Shown piece by piece: positions 35,869-44,956 of a DNA stretch of 64,000 bases; position 1 is the stretch's first letter; each line of letters begins with the position of its first letter. The position numbers were made by a program, and so were the translations under genes. Below the pieces are notes generated by a model. It worked only from the letters and a program-made list of their open reading frames with translations, made no database searches and had not been told where the DNA came from. Origin of the DNA: an uncultured Lactobacillus sp. (GTDB taxonomy: Bacteria; Bacillota; Bacilli; Lactobacillales; Lactobacillaceae); the NCBI GenBank assembly GCA_937916845.1, contig CALFSK010000022.1, positions 1-64,000 on the forward strand, read 5' to 3'.

Positions 35869-35976
35869 TTGACGGTGCCAAACCACGGTCGACAGCTCCG
35901 GATCGGCGCGCAAGCGTTCAGAAGGTCTGTGAAGTCGACCACGCGATCATCCTCTTGAGGATGGTCGTTTTTTTTA
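35869..35976 (+). ncRNA. Candidate structured small RNA (~105 nt)
   Basis: Not a coding region. Between the promoter at 35836 and a strong terminator the transcript could pair GGTCGAC (35887-35893) with GTCGACC (35934-35940) around a GC-rich interior. The terminator is CGATCATCCTC-TTGA-GAGGATGGTCG plus eight T (35944-35976). It does not match tRNA, SRP RNA or tmRNA motifs that I know. Its proximity to the manganese transporter is noted but not interpreted. Confidence 0.5.
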
Positions 35977-35997
35977 TTTAATGACTGATTTTAAAAC

Positions 35998-36205
35998 GAC
36001 TAGAGTCTGAGACAAAACTCAAAAAGCCATCCAGAAATATCAACTATTTCTGAATGGCTCTCCTTACTACTATGGTCGAAACGTGTGACAAAAGGCAATT
36101 TGTTCCGCTTAACCCAAAATCAGCGACCATTCCAAACCCAGGAATAATCGCTGATTTTACGTTAATGCTCACAAACTGACCGCCTTTTGTCACACTCTAT
36201 AGTCA
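35998..36205 (-). repeat. Long-hairpin repeat, copy 3 (inverted)
   Basis: Reverse orientation to the copies at 7012 and 33561. Satellite hairpin 36025-36059 (AGCCATCCAGAAATA/TATTTCTGAATGGCT) comes first, then the main hairpin 36083-36195 with GTGTGACAAAAGGC / GCCTTTTGTCACAC perfectly paired: two base pairs are changed on both arms compared with copy 1. Element ends GACTAGAGT and ACTCTATAGTC form short inverted termini. It lies just 3' of mtsA. Confidence 0.82.
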
Positions 36206-36212
36206 TTTATAT

Positions 36213-37148
36213 TTATTTCAAGCCATCATAAATTTTATCAAGGTTCCATTTCATCATGGTGTAGTAAGTGTCACCGGGTTTACCCTCATTCGCTAACGAA
36301 TCGGTAAAAATCGTGCTGGCAACCGGTAAGCCCGTCTCCTGAGCCACCTTATTCATCGACTTTGGTGAAACCGAGGATTCAACGAACAAACTTTTAACCT
36401 TTGACTGGTTGACCTTCTTCAAAACTGCCCGCATCTGTGCTGGCGTCCCCTGTGCCTCCGTGTTCAATTCCCAGATATAAGCTGCGGGAATATCATAGGC
36501 TGAAGAGAAGTACTTGAAGGCCCCTTCAGAAGTCACTAGCAGGCGCTGTTCAGCTGGAATCTGCCTAAACTTAGTCTGAGCCTGCGTATGCAATTTCGTT
36601 AACTGCGCCACGTAACGGTCCGTATTCTTTTGGTACGCCGCCGCGTGTTGCGGGTCCTTCGCCTGCAAAGTCTGGTTGATGTTTTCCACGTATTTGATCC
36701 CGTTAGCTAAGTCCAACCACGCGTGCGGGTCGGGTTCATTGACATTGGTCGTTAAATATTTGACCTTAACGCCCTTGCTGACGGCAAAGACATCCCGATT
36801 AAATTCTTTTTTTGAGGACTGAACTAGCTTTTTAAACCAGCCGTTGCCCCCCGTTTCTAAGTTGAGCCCGTTATAGAAGACCACGTCGGCTTCAGCGGTC
36901 GCCGCAATGTCTGTCGGTCGGGGTTCGTATTCATGCGGATCAGTTCCCCGCTGAACAATACTGTAATTTGCGACGTATTTGCCACCGACGTTTTGGACCA
37001 TGTCATCAATAATGGAATTGGTACTGACGACCCGGAGCTTTTCGCTGGTCGTCGTCTCCGCTTCAACGTTTTGACGCTGGTCCAAGAAAACGGCCATCCC
37101 GGTAATCATTGCGACCACGCTCACGAGTGCGATTAAATTCTTTTTCAT
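36213..37148 (-). CDS. mtsA: Manganese ABC transporter substrate-binding protein (MtsA)
   Basis: 311-residue cluster A-I metal-binding protein. Ligands by family alignment: His72 (TDPHEYEP), His142 (PDPHAWLD), Glu208 (TSEGAFKYFS) and Asp283 (TIFTDSLA); the His-His-Glu-Asp set is that of PsaA/MtsA-type manganese binders, and no His-rich zinc loop is present. The N-terminus has a hydrophobic segment (residues 5-21) but no lipobox Cys, unusual for a Gram-positive binding protein. It may be held by an uncleaved helix. ATGA overlap with mtsB. Last gene of mtsCBA. Confidence 0.88.
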   Translation of the reverse strand: MKKNLIALVSVVAMITGMAVFLDQRQNVEAETTTSEKLRVVSTNSIIDDMVQNVGGKYVANYSIVQRGTDPHEYEPRPTDIAATAEADVVFYNGLNLETGGNGWFKKLVQSSKKEFNRDVFAVSKGVKVKYLTTNVNEPDPHAWLDLANGIKYVENINQTLQAKDPQHAAAYQKNTDRYVAQLTKLHTQAQTKFRQIPAEQRLLVTSEGAFKYFSSAYDIPAAYIWELNTEAQGTPAQMRAVLKKVNQSKVKSLFVESSVSPKSMNKVAQETGLPVASTIFTDSLANEGKPGDTYYTMMKWNLDKIYDGLK

Positions 37149-38020
37149 GCGGTGACCCGGCGTCGTAACTGCGCCTTCCCCTTAAATAATGTTGGTAACA
37201 AGGCCTGTTTTGGTGAAATCACGAAGGAAATCCCAAATAGTACGGCGGCCACTAACACGATTGCCGGACCCGACGCCCAGTTAAAGGTATAACTGAAGTA
37301 TAACCCAACAATTGACGCCACCGCCCCGATTGTCGCGGCTAACCCTAACATGACGCCCAAGCGGTCCGTCCAAAGAAAGGCGGTCGCGGCTGGCGTAATT
37401 AGCATTGCCACCACGAGAATAATCCCAACCGTTTGTAAGGCTGAAACGGTAACTAGCGTTAGCACTAACATTAACGCGTAGTGCAGAATTTGAACCCGAA
37501 AGCCGTACGTCTGAGCGAAGGTCGGGTCAAACGACGTAATCAATAATTCTTTATAAAAGAAAACAACGAACAAAATGACTAATCCTAACACGACCGTTGT
37601 CGTCATCATATCGGTATCGCTGACGGCTAAAATATTCCCAAACAAGATATGGTGCAGGTTAGTCGAGCTTTCCGCCAGTGAAATCAGGATAAAGCCTAAC
37701 GCGTAAAAGGCACTAAACACGATCCCAATCGACGTATCGGTCTTGATTTTACTTTTGCTAGCTACTAATCCAATCAGCCCCGCGGCTAAGATGCCGAAGA
37801 CTGACGCCCCAATCATCACGTTGATGCCTAACATGTAGGCGACGGCGACACCCGGTAAGACGGCGTGTGAGATGGCATCCCCCATCATCGACATCCCGCG
37901 TAAGATAATAAAGCTTCCAATCATACCGGACATCACGCCAACCATGATGGCGGTAATGAGGGCACTCTGCAAGAAATCGTACTTCCCTAAAGCACTAATA
38001 AAAGTCATTACTGATTGCAT
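37145..38020 (-). CDS. mtsB: Manganese ABC transporter permease (MtsB)
   Basis: 291-residue ABC-3 family permease with eight or nine hydrophobic helices; conserved MSMMGDAISHAVLPGVAVAYMLG near residue 42 is the metal-permease signature. Starts in a TAATG with mtsC and ends in an ATGA with mtsA, so all three are coupled. High manganese uptake substitutes for superoxide dismutase in this bacterial group (established for L. plantarum). Confidence 0.92.
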   Translation of the reverse strand: MQSVMTFISALGKYDFLQSALITAIMVGVMSGMIGSFIILRGMSMMGDAISHAVLPGVAVAYMLGINVMIGASVFGILAAGLIGLVASKSKIKTDTSIGIVFSAFYALGFILISLAESSTNLHHILFGNILAVSDTDMMTTTVVLGLVILFVVFFYKELLITSFDPTFAQTYGFRVQILHYALMLVLTLVTVSALQTVGIILVVAMLITPAATAFLWTDRLGVMLGLAATIGAVASIVGLYFSYTFNWASGPAIVLVAAVLFGISFVISPKQALLPTLFKGKAQLRRRVTA

Positions 38021-38757
38021 TATTGCACACCTCCCTTAGCAAATAACACTGCCGAGAGATCGGCACTAAACGTTCGTTCAATATTGGCGGGCGTATAGAC
38101 GTCGTCCACCGGCCCGTAATCAACGATCCCGTGATTTAAAATCACTAAGTCGTCAAAGTAGTGTGAGACTTTATTTAAATCGTGATGGACCACGATAATC
38201 GTTTTGCCTTCATCACGCCACTGGTGCAAGATCGCCATGATAGCCGTCTCACTTTGTAGGTCAATCCCAACAAAGGGTTCATCCAAAATAATGAGTTGTG
38301 CATCTTGTAAAATAGCCCGGGCCACGAAGACCCGTTGCAACTGGCCGCCCGAAAGCTGGCCAATTTGACGGCTAGCAAATTCTACTAAGTCAACTTGTTC
38401 CAGTGCTTCCAAGCACCGCTGGCAGTCAGCTTTGCTCGGTTGGCGAAACAGGCCGAGCTTGCCGTAGGTCCCAGTCAAAACGACGTCAAAAACACTAATT
38501 GGAAAGGTCAAATCTAAATCTTTTCGCTGCTCCACGTAAGCAATTTGTTTTTGAAATTGTTTCAACGCATGACCATTAAAGCTGACCGTTCCAGTTTGTG
38601 ACTTGATCAAGCCAAGCATGGCTTTGATAAGTGTTGATTTTCCCGCACCGTTGGGGCCAATGATTCCAGTAATCTTGCCGGCGTTAAAGTTAACGGCTAC
38701 ATCAGCAAAGACTGGTGTGTCACTGTATGCCACGGTGAGGTTTTGTACTTTTAGCAT
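38020..38757 (-). CDS. mtsC: Manganese ABC transporter ATPase (MtsC)
   Basis: 245-residue ATPase: Walker A GPNGAGKST (~35-43), Q-loop VEQRKD, signature LSGGQLQR (~140), Walker B LIILDEPFVG and switch His in VVHHD. First gene of the operon with a TTAGGAGG-like ribosome site hidden in GGAGGAAACTTTT. The upstream 38758-38934 interval contains a TATGAT -10 at 38809-38814 (minus strand) and an AT-rich imperfect dyad around 38820-38850 where a metal-dependent repressor might bind; no clear consensus. Confidence 0.92.
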   Translation of the reverse strand: MLKVQNLTVAYSDTPVFADVAVNFNAGKITGIIGPNGAGKSTLIKAMLGLIKSQTGTVSFNGHALKQFQKQIAYVEQRKDLDLTFPISVFDVVLTGTYGKLGLFRQPSKADCQRCLEALEQVDLVEFASRQIGQLSGGQLQRVFVARAILQDAQLIILDEPFVGIDLQSETAIMAILHQWRDEGKTIIVVHHDLNKVSHYFDDLVILNHGIVDYGPVDDVYTPANIERTFSADLSAVLFAKGGVQ

Positions 38758-38934
38758 AAAAGTTTCCTCCGTTCATCGCGGTTGTCGGTAATCTTGTATC
38801 TTGACCCATCATAACGGATTATTATCTTTTATGCAAATAATTGTTAGGTGACGTTAACTTTATAATACTTTTATATGAATTTTTTACTGATCAAAAAAGA
38901 CCGTACCCAGCCGGCACGATCTTACTTAATCCAA

Positions 38935-39327
38935 TCACTTTTTAGCGCGCATCAAAGCTAGCACGCCAATCCATGGTAACGCTAAGATTGATAGTCCCCA
39001 CCGCTTTAACCCCACGGAGAGCCAACCAAAACCATCGACCTCATGGGAAACTTCGCCTAAGGAACTCGGCGCCGTGACCGGTTCACGGGGCGCGCGTTTA
39101 TCTGGGTCCGTCAACTGTTTGACGTACGGCGGCTCATAAGTACTCATACTCCGAACCAGACCTAACGTGGGTTGCATCCGTAGTAAAACCGGGTACGCTA
39201 CCCAGTAACTCGCTGATAGGTACAAGATTAGCACCCACCAAGTAGTCGCGTGTAGCGGGCTCACTAAGTACAAACTGAGTATGTATCCCGGCAACCCTAA
39301 TAAGTAATCCGTTAACCATCTTTTCAC
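38935..39327 (-). CDS. Hypothetical small membrane protein
   Basis: About 130 residues with two N-terminal hydrophobic segments (LLGLPGYILSLYLVS; WWVLILYLSASYWVAYPVLL), a polar middle (60-100) and a C-terminal helix (LSILALPWIGVLALM) before RAKK. No family recognised. The start is most likely the GTG at 39327 because GGAGG is 7 nt upstream; an ATG nine codons earlier lies in front of that site. Flanked by its own region 39328-39402 without other signals. Confidence 0.6.
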   Translation of the reverse strand: MKRWLTDYLLGLPGYILSLYLVSPLHATTWWVLILYLSASYWVAYPVLLRMQPTLGLVRSMSTYEPPYVKQLTDPDKRAPREPVTAPSSLGEVSHEVDGFGWLSVGLKRWGLSILALPWIGVLALMRAKK

Positions 39328-39402
39328 ATTGATTCCTCCACTCACTGATAACATCAGTATCCTTCCTTATTCTACACCAGTCACCGTTAACCCGGCTGGA
39401 CT

Positions 39403-39442
39403 AAAAAACGCCCCGCAGAAATTTGACCATTCTGGGGGACGT
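39403..39442 (-). terminator. Terminator of the CAP-domain gene
   Basis: On the minus strand ACGTCCCCCAGAA / TTCTGCGGGGCGT is followed by six T. It is 28 bp after the stop codon. Confidence 0.9.
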
Positions 39443-39470
39443 TATCCGTTATTAACGAAACTTTATTTAA

Positions 39471-40256
39471 TTATTTATGTGAGAGCAACAACACTTCATA
39501 GATTGCTTCGCCGTGCTGCGTGCCACCAAAACCAATCTGTGTGTGGTTCTTGCTGAGTAAGTACGGCTTCGCCCCATAATTGATATTTAGATTGGTCCGC
39601 CCCATAAAGGCGTCGATCATGCCACGTCCCCATTGTTCGCCATTTTCATAGTGGACGATAGGATTGTTCTTAGGCGCAACGTAAGCGTCAGTCACCCAAC
39701 CAGCGTGCGTGACCCCCTTAACGTTTAATTTGAACTTTTTTCCTTTTTTAAGCATCTGGTCACTATTCTTTTGTGCAACCTTGTCCAACTTAGCCGTTTC
39801 TTTCAACGGTTTGAGGCCGTTAGCACGCCGATCCTTGTTAACCGCGGCCAGCGCACTCTTCCGATAAGCTTTGACACTGTACTTACCGTAGCCCCACTGG
39901 TTCCAAACGTAGGTCGAAGCCACGTAGCCCTTGACCTTACCATTTTTGGACTTGATGTACTTTAAGGTGACCGTCTTACCGTTAGACTTGCGTACTTGAA
40001 CTTTTTTAGTCGCGTAAAACTTGGTATACAAGTACTTCGTCATATGGTGATTCTTATGGGTTAACTTAGCACTAGAATACATCCATCCGCCCCGAACGTG
40101 GACCTTGTGCTTCGACTTATACTTAGTCGTTTTAACGACCTTAGCAGCCTTAGTTTTCGCTAAAGCAGTGGTCGAACCAGTTGGTAACGTCGCCGCGCCC
40201 ATGGTTGCAATACTCAAAACCGTAATCGTCGACACAATTAGCTTACTTGCTTTCAT
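39471..40256 (-). CDS. Secreted CAP/SCP-domain protein
   Basis: 261 residues: signal peptide (1-~33, KLIVSTITVLSIATMGAATL ... ALAKT), a basic SH3-like/S-layer-type region (40-125, rich in Lys with repeated Kx-Y pattern) and a C-terminal CAP domain (130-258; ALAAVNKDRRANGLKPLKETAKLDKVAQKNSDQM, THAGW, ENGEQWGRG). Bacterial CAP proteins are cysteine-free SCP relatives of uncertain function. The theoretical pI must be very high, which suits binding to anionic wall polymers. Monocistronic. Confidence 0.82.
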   Translation of the reverse strand: MKASKLIVSTITVLSIATMGAATLPTGSTTALAKTKAAKVVKTTKYKSKHKVHVRGGWMYSSAKLTHKNHHMTKYLYTKFYATKKVQVRKSNGKTVTLKYIKSKNGKVKGYVASTYVWNQWGYGKYSVKAYRKSALAAVNKDRRANGLKPLKETAKLDKVAQKNSDQMLKKGKKFKLNVKGVTHAGWVTDAYVAPKNNPIVHYENGEQWGRGMIDAFMGRTNLNINYGAKPYLLSKNHTQIGFGGTQHGEAIYEVLLLSHK

Positions 40257-40463
40257 ATTGATTCCTCCAATTGAAGTTGGCGACTTAGGCGGTCGTCAGC
40301 TAAGTAATCGTTAAAGCGTTTGCAAAAATGTGCCGTTAAATCAGTCCCCTGAAGCCCATCTATCCAAACCACTTAACGAGGCTAATCTTATCAAACGATA
40401 AGGGGATTATCAATAAGAATATAATTTTATTTATTTCCGGATTTCAGTAAGTTTTCCTCTAAC

Positions 40464-41180
40464 TCACTTTAACTTGACGCCCGTCTGATGCGCTAACGTC
40501 TCAATCAGTTGCTTCCGTTGGTTAGGATCATCAACCCGTTCATCATATTTTGCTAATTGCCGGTGGTAATAATAATGCCCCGACGCCAATGCGGCCTGAT
40601 CTTGACCACTCGCTAACCAGACTTGGCCAGCGTAACCATCGGCCAAACTATCATCGGCACCTGCCCCACCCATTCGCGTTGGGACCCAACCAGGATCAAC
40701 CGAGTTAACGATAACCTCCGGATGCTTCTGGGCAACTGCCTTGGCTAACATTAAAATCGCCAGCTTGGAAGCAGAATAATTAAGCTTTTTTAGTGTCAGC
40801 AAGTCAATCGTCGCACCAACGTGCATCCCTGATGAAACATAAATCAATCTTTTGGGCAAAGTAATCAAATTCGTCAGCAGGTACGGCGCAACTAAATTAA
40901 CTGCTAAGGTCTGCGCATAATCATTGGTATAAACGCCCGCATTATGAATAATCGCGTCAAAGGGACCTAGTTGATTGACTTGCTTAGCCATCATTTTGAC
41001 CGCCTCGGCATCCGCCAAGTCACCGATCACCACGTGCGATGCTTGCGGATTAAATTCCAACGCCGCCTGTGCTCGCTGCGCATTACGGGCGTGTAAAACC
41101 ACTTCATGGCCTTGTGCTAACAAGCGCTTAGCCGTTAACGCCCCGAGTCCGGTGGAAGAACCAGTAATAAATATTTTCAT
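40464..41180 (-). CDS. Short-chain dehydrogenase/reductase
   Basis: 238-residue SDR: TGSSTGLG cofactor motif (6-13), HNAG (79-82), Ser of YVSSG (~118) and catalytic YSASK (~136-140). The R at HARNAQR after beta-2 hints at NADP(H). Substrate unknown. It ends without partner genes; 40257-40463 is AT-rich with no gene or clear hairpin. Confidence 0.85.
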   Translation of the reverse strand: MKIFITGSSTGLGALTAKRLLAQGHEVVLHARNAQRAQAALEFNPQASHVVIGDLADAEAVKMMAKQVNQLGPFDAIIHNAGVYTNDYAQTLAVNLVAPYLLTNLITLPKRLIYVSSGMHVGATIDLLTLKKLNYSASKLAILMLAKAVAQKHPEVIVNSVDPGWVPTRMGGAGADDSLADGYAGQVWLASGQDQAALASGHYYYHRQLAKYDERVDDPNQRKQLIETLAHQTGVKLK

Positions 41181-41264
41181 TTAAAAACCTCCAATAGATC
41201 GATTTACTTGCCTAACAAGCCAGGTAACGGTCTGTTAGTTAGGCATTAGTCAGACTAATTACCA

Positions 41265-41298
41265 ACAAAAAAAGCATCCGCCCAAAGGACGAACACTC
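41265..41298 (-). terminator. Terminator of rplM-rpsI
   Basis: On the minus strand AGTGTTCGTCC-TTT-GGGCGGATGCT folds with several G-U pairs and is followed by a T-run. Located ~50 bp after rpsI. Confidence 0.8.
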
Positions 41299-41347
41299 TT
41301 TTTTGGATTCAGAAAATGTTGATAATGCAACGCTTTTTCTAAAAATA

Positions 41348-41740
41348 TTAACGCTTTGAGAATTGTGAAGCTTTACGGGCTTTCTTCAAACCTGGCTTCT
41401 TACGTTCCTTCATACGAGCATCACGAGTTAAGAGACCCGCGCGCTTCAAAGGAGTACGGAAATCAGGATCAACTTCGAGCAAAGCACGAGCAATCCCATG
41501 ACGGGTTGCGCCGGCTTGACCATGGAAGCCACCACCATTAACGTTTACTAAAACATCATATTGATCTGAGGTTTCAGTAACTTCGAATGGTTGTAACAAT
41601 TCCTTACGAATATCTGCAAATGGAATGTAGTCATCAACTGACTTGTCATTCATAACAATTTTACCAGTACCTGGTACTAAACGTACGCGGGCAACTGAAT
41701 CTTTACGACGGCCTGTGCCGCGATATTGTACTTGAGCCAA
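41348..41740 (-). CDS. rpsI: 30S ribosomal protein S9
   Basis: 130 residues; [17 protein letters not shown] at the N-terminus, [19 protein letters not shown] and the C-terminal [17 protein letters not shown] tail that reaches the ribosomal P site. Starts with TTG behind AAGGAGG, 13 bp after rplM. Confidence 0.97.
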   Translation of the reverse strand: MAQVQYRGTGRRKDSVARVRLVPGTGKIVMNDKSVDDYIPFADIRKELLQPFEVTETSDQYDVLVNVNGGGFHGQAGATRHGIARALLEVDPDFRTPLKRAGLLTRDARMKERKKPGLKKARKASQFSKR

Positions 41741-41753
41741 TGTAGTTTCCTCC

Positions 41754-42197
41754 TTAGATTAAGTTAGTAATGTCCAAAACTTCAGGTTTTTGTGCTTGTT
41801 GCGTATGTTCTGCACCAGCATAAACATGCAACTTCAAGCCCATTTTGTGACCCAAAGAGTTGTGAGGAAGCATACCCTTAACTGAAGTTTCAATTAATTT
41901 AGTAGGTTCCTTAGCCAAGAAGTCACCGGCAGTCCGTTCCTTTAAACCACCAGCATAAGCAGTATGATGATAATAAATCTTCGTTTCTGCTTTCTTCCCA
42001 GTCAAAGCGACCTTGCTTGCATTAATAATAATCACGTTGTCACCAGTATCTACATTAGGTGTAAATACAGGCTTGTTCTTACCACGTAAGATTGATGCAA
42101 CGACAGTTGAAAGACGACCCATTGGGACATCTGTAGCATCAACTACATACCATTTACGATCAATTTCACCTGGTTTAGCCATATATGTTGTACGCAC
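41754..42197 (-). CDS. rplM: 50S ribosomal protein L13
   Basis: 147 residues ([23 protein letters not shown]...), [22 protein letters not shown] near the end. The start is a GTG at 42197, 8 nt after GGAGG; a longer frame upstream would include the leader. Forms the rplM-rpsI operon with S9. Confidence 0.97.
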   Translation of the reverse strand: MRTTYMAKPGEIDRKWYVVDATDVPMGRLSTVVASILRGKNKPVFTPNVDTGDNVIIINASKVALTGKKAETKIYYHHTAYAGGLKERTAGDFLAKEPTKLIETSVKGMLPHNSLGHKMGLKLHVYAGAEHTQQAQKPEVLDITNLI

Positions 42198-42274
42198 GTT
42201 GTGTTCCTCCATTTTCTGTGTTTGTTTGACACTCAATAAGATTTCCGGGGCTTATCGTGGGGCAAACAATACCA
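42198..42274 (-). promoter_or_regulatory. Probable L13 leader (5' UTR element)
   Basis: Between the promoter and rplM lies GATAAGCCCCGGAAATCTTATT, in which ATAAG and CTTAT pair around CCCCGGAAAT. This resembles the L13 leader found before rplM-rpsI in Firmicutes, thought to bind L13 for autoregulation. Assigned from memory of the motif and from position. Confidence 0.45.
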
Positions 42275-42280
42275 ACAATC

Positions 42281-42309
42281 AGTTTACCTAACTTGGCCTC
42301 AGAAGTCAA
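42281..42309 (-). promoter_or_regulatory. Promoter of rplM-rpsI
   Basis: Minus strand TTGACT (42304-42309), 17 bp spacer, TAAACT (42281-42286). Expected start of transcription near 42274. Confidence 0.6.
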
Positions 42310-42429
42310 TCCTTTATTAGTTGACAAATTCGGTTTTTAAAGACCTAGCGTTACTAATGACACGCCAGATACAAGGCTATTAGTCTACCACTTTCAAGAC
42401 CACTTGTCTCCCAATGACGGCTTAATTTT

Positions 42430-43221
42430 TTACTTTTCTTGTTCAAGATCCCGTTCCAACTCGGCTTGGTCGTAATAGACCCGCTTCATGTATAACCCGG
42501 AAGCCGGCGCCGTCCCGCGAGCTTGTTCACGGTCCTTTGCAGCGAGTAACCCTGGAATACAATCAACGGCGCGCCGGCCCTGACCGATTTCCATCAGTAA
42601 GGCCACCATGATGCGCACCTGGTTATATAAAAAGCCGCTGCCACAAAATTCAAATTGAATTTCACTTTCATCCGGCAACGCCCACGCCTTTGCGGAATAG
42701 ATTTCACGAACGTGGTCATGCGCCTGTGAGCCCGATGCCACGAAGGTCGAGAAGTCATGTTTGCCAACCAAATCAGGAATCGCCTGCTGAATCCGCGCAA
42801 TGTCCGCTTGGAACTTAAAGTGTCCAGTGTAGTGCCGTTTGAACGGATCGACAAACTCATTTTGATACGCTCGGTACCAGTACCGCTTACCGACCGTGTC
42901 ATAGCGGGCGTGAAAATCAGCCGGGACGATCTCTACGGACTTAATCAAAGTATCCATTGGTAACAGACTATTTAATCCGCGCCGAACACCCTCCGCACGA
43001 ATCTCATATGGTAAATCGAAGTGAATTGTCTGACCAAAGGCGTGTACTCCGGCATCGGTCCGACCAGCACCGTAAACGATGATTGGTTCAGCGGGATCCT
43101 TAGCCATTTTATTTACGGCCTTACTGAAGACTTGCTCCACGGTCCGCTGATTGGGTTGACGCTGAAACCCCGCAAAGTTAGTCCCATCATAGGCCAAAAC
43201 TACTTTATATCTGGTTGTCAA
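42430..43221 (-). CDS. truA: tRNA pseudouridine(38-40) synthase TruA
   Basis: 263 residues. Catalytic Asp in GAGRTDAGVHAFGQ (~55), RYWYRAYQNEF, and FLYNQVRIMVALL (~200). Start is probably the TTG at 43221, which follows GGAGG by 6 nt; the ATG four codons earlier overlaps that site. Downstream of ecfT by 57 bp, in the usual Firmicutes order ecfA1-ecfA2-ecfT-truA. Confidence 0.93.
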   Translation of the reverse strand: MTTRYKVVLAYDGTNFAGFQRQPNQRTVEQVFSKAVNKMAKDPAEPIIVYGAGRTDAGVHAFGQTIHFDLPYEIRAEGVRRGLNSLLPMDTLIKSVEIVPADFHARYDTVGKRYWYRAYQNEFVDPFKRHYTGHFKFQADIARIQQAIPDLVGKHDFSTFVASGSQAHDHVREIYSAKAWALPDESEIQFEFCGSGFLYNQVRIMVALLMEIGQGRRAVDCIPGLLAAKDREQARGTAPASGLYMKRVYYDQAELERDLEQEK

Positions 43222-43278
43222 ATTGTCCTCCATGATTCAAAAAGTTGGTGCGCCGAACTGGCCGTACCAACTTTAACC

Positions 43279-44076
43279 TTATGCTCTTAGAAAAATCAGT
43301 GCCACCGTCAAAACGGCAAAAATCACGGTCGCCCACGAATCACGGGCGTGCCACTTCAGAATACGGAACTTACTGCGGCCTTCACCGCCCTGATAGCCCC
43401 GCGCTTCCATGGCGGTTGCCAAGTCCTCAGCACGATTAAACGAACTGACGAACAGTGGGATGAGCAACGGGACCACGGCACGCATTTGTTGGAAGATGTT
43501 CCCTTCCCCAAAATCAACGCCCCGCGCACGCTGCGCATTCATGATCTTTTCCGTTTCATCCATCAATGTCGGGACAAACCGCAGTGCAATCGATAACATC
43601 AACGCCACTTCGTAGACCGGAAAATGAACGGCTTTTAGTGGCATCAAGATGTATTCAATGGCGTCGGAAAGTTCCAACGGTGGCGTTGTTAGCGTCAACA
43701 GTGTCGACATAAAGATGATTAGCACGAACCGACAAAAGATGTAGGCCCCGTTAATCAGCCCTAACTGACTAATGGTGATAATACCCCAGTGCCAGTAAAC
43801 CGGTCCCCCACTCGCGCTAAAGAGCACTTGCAGGACCACCGTAAACAGAATCAGCCAAATCAGCGGTTTAACCCCGTTGATGAAAAATGACCACTTCACA
43901 CCTGACATCGTAATCGCCAAAAAAGTAAACGCAAATAATAGCAAGTACGTCATCCAGTTATTGGCAATAAAGATGATCCCAATAAAGTAAAAACTCAGTA
44001 ATAGTTTGGCGCGGGGATCCATGTGATGAATCACCGAATCACCCGGAATGTAGCGCCCAAAAATCAACTTATTCAT
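43279..44076 (-). CDS. ecfT: ECF transporter transmembrane component (EcfT)
   Basis: 265-residue membrane scaffold of group II ECF transporters. It links EcfA1/A2 ATPases to interchangeable S components such as that at 6.3 kb. Helices at the N-terminus, then coupling-helix motifs with the A-R-x pattern: [11 protein letters not shown] (~170) and [12 protein letters not shown] (~215). Start M(N)[12 protein letters not shown], overlapping the ecfA2 stop by 8 nt; the preceding GGGGGTG serves as ribosome site. Confidence 0.92.
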   Translation of the reverse strand: MNKLIFGRYIPGDSVIHHMDPRAKLLLSFYFIGIIFIANNWMTYLLLFAFTFLAITMSGVKWSFFINGVKPLIWLILFTVVLQVLFSASGGPVYWHWGIITISQLGLINGAYIFCRFVLIIFMSTLLTLTTPPLELSDAIEYILMPLKAVHFPVYEVALMLSIALRFVPTLMDETEKIMNAQRARGVDFGEGNIFQQMRAVVPLLIPLFVSSFNRAEDLATAMEARGYQGGEGRSKFRILKWHARDSWATVIFAVLTVALIFLRA

Positions 44077-44956
44077 CATGGGTCGTCGCACCCCCAAACG
44101 CCGTTGTCGGTAGCTGGGCAATTAAGTCTTCAGCCAATTCATCTTCCGTTAACGGCATGCGGTCAAACTGCCAACCGCGCGCGATCAACTGTTGGGCAAA
44201 CGCCGTCGTCTTTGGTAATCCAAGTTGGTGTTCAACTAGCCACTGCGGTTCTTTGAAAATCTCGCGTGGGGTGCCCGTCTTAACGACGCGGCCCCCGTCC
44301 ATCACGATGACATTGTCGGCATAGTTCGCAACGTCGTCCATTTGGTGGGTGACAAGAACGACCGTTAAATCCTGTTCATGCCGTAACCGCGCAAACATTT
44401 CCATCATGTCTAAACGGCCCTGCGGATCAAGCCCGGCAGTCGGTTCATCGAGAACCAGCACCTGGGGCTTCATCGCAAGTACCCCGGCAATTGCGACCCG
44501 CCGCATTTGGCCCCCGGAGAGGTCAAATGGCGAACGTTTAAGTAAGTCTTGATTCAAGCCGACCAAGTCCAACATCTCAGCCGCCGTCTTCAACGCGTCA
44601 GCTTCACTGACGCCGAAGTTTTGCGGACCAAACGCGATGTCTTTTTCAACCGTTTCCTCAAACAACTGACTTTCTGGGAATTGAAACACAATGCCGACGT
44701 GTTGGCGCAGCTTTTTTAAGTCCTTATTGTTGGTTGACGGTGTAATGACCCGTTCCCCAATCGTGACGGTCCCGCTAGTTGGTTTTAACAGCGCGTTTAA
44801 GTGCTGCAACAGGGTGGACTTGCCACTCCCGGTGTGCCCAATTAGCGCCGTGTACGACCCGTCCGGAATCGTGACATTGATGTCAGTTAACGCCTTCGTC
44901 TCAAAAGGAGTGCCCGGTTGGTAGGTAAAATCTACTTGTTTGAACGTAATTGCCAT
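44069..44956 (-). CDS. ecfA2: ECF transporter ATPase EcfA2
   Basis: 295 residues; Walker [11 protein letters not shown] (~39-48), Q-loop QFPESQLF, signature DLSGGQMRR (~145), Walker [13 protein letters not shown], switch VTHQMDD. C-terminal ~60 residues extend past the ABC core as in EcfA2. Overlaps ecfA1 by 25 nt. Confidence 0.94.
   Translation of the reverse strand: MAITFKQVDFTYQPGTPFETKALTDINVTIPDGSYTALIGHTGSGKSTLLQHLNALLKPTSGTVTIGERVITPSTNNKDLKKLRQHVGIVFQFPESQLFEETVEKDIAFGPQNFGVSEADALKTAAEMLDLVGLNQDLLKRSPFDLSGGQMRRVAIAGVLAMKPQVLVLDEPTAGLDPQGRLDMMEMFARLRHEQDLTVVLVTHQMDDVANYADNVIVMDGGRVVKTGTPREIFKEPQWLVEHQLGLPKTTAFAQQLIARGWQFDRMPLTEDELAEDLIAQLPTTAFGGATTHDE

Noticed and set aside
35869..35976. 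Small RNA as the SRP (4.5S) RNA
   Set aside because: The conserved apical loop and asymmetric bulge sequence of SRP RNA (GGAA loop with AGCAG) were not found.
36083..36195. Hairpin TGTGACAAAAGG..CCTTTTGTCACA as a Rex redox-repressor site
   Set aside because: The arms belong to a 113 bp repeat hairpin whose other copies lack TTGTGA/TCACAA. Its location is 3' of a gene, not in a promoter.
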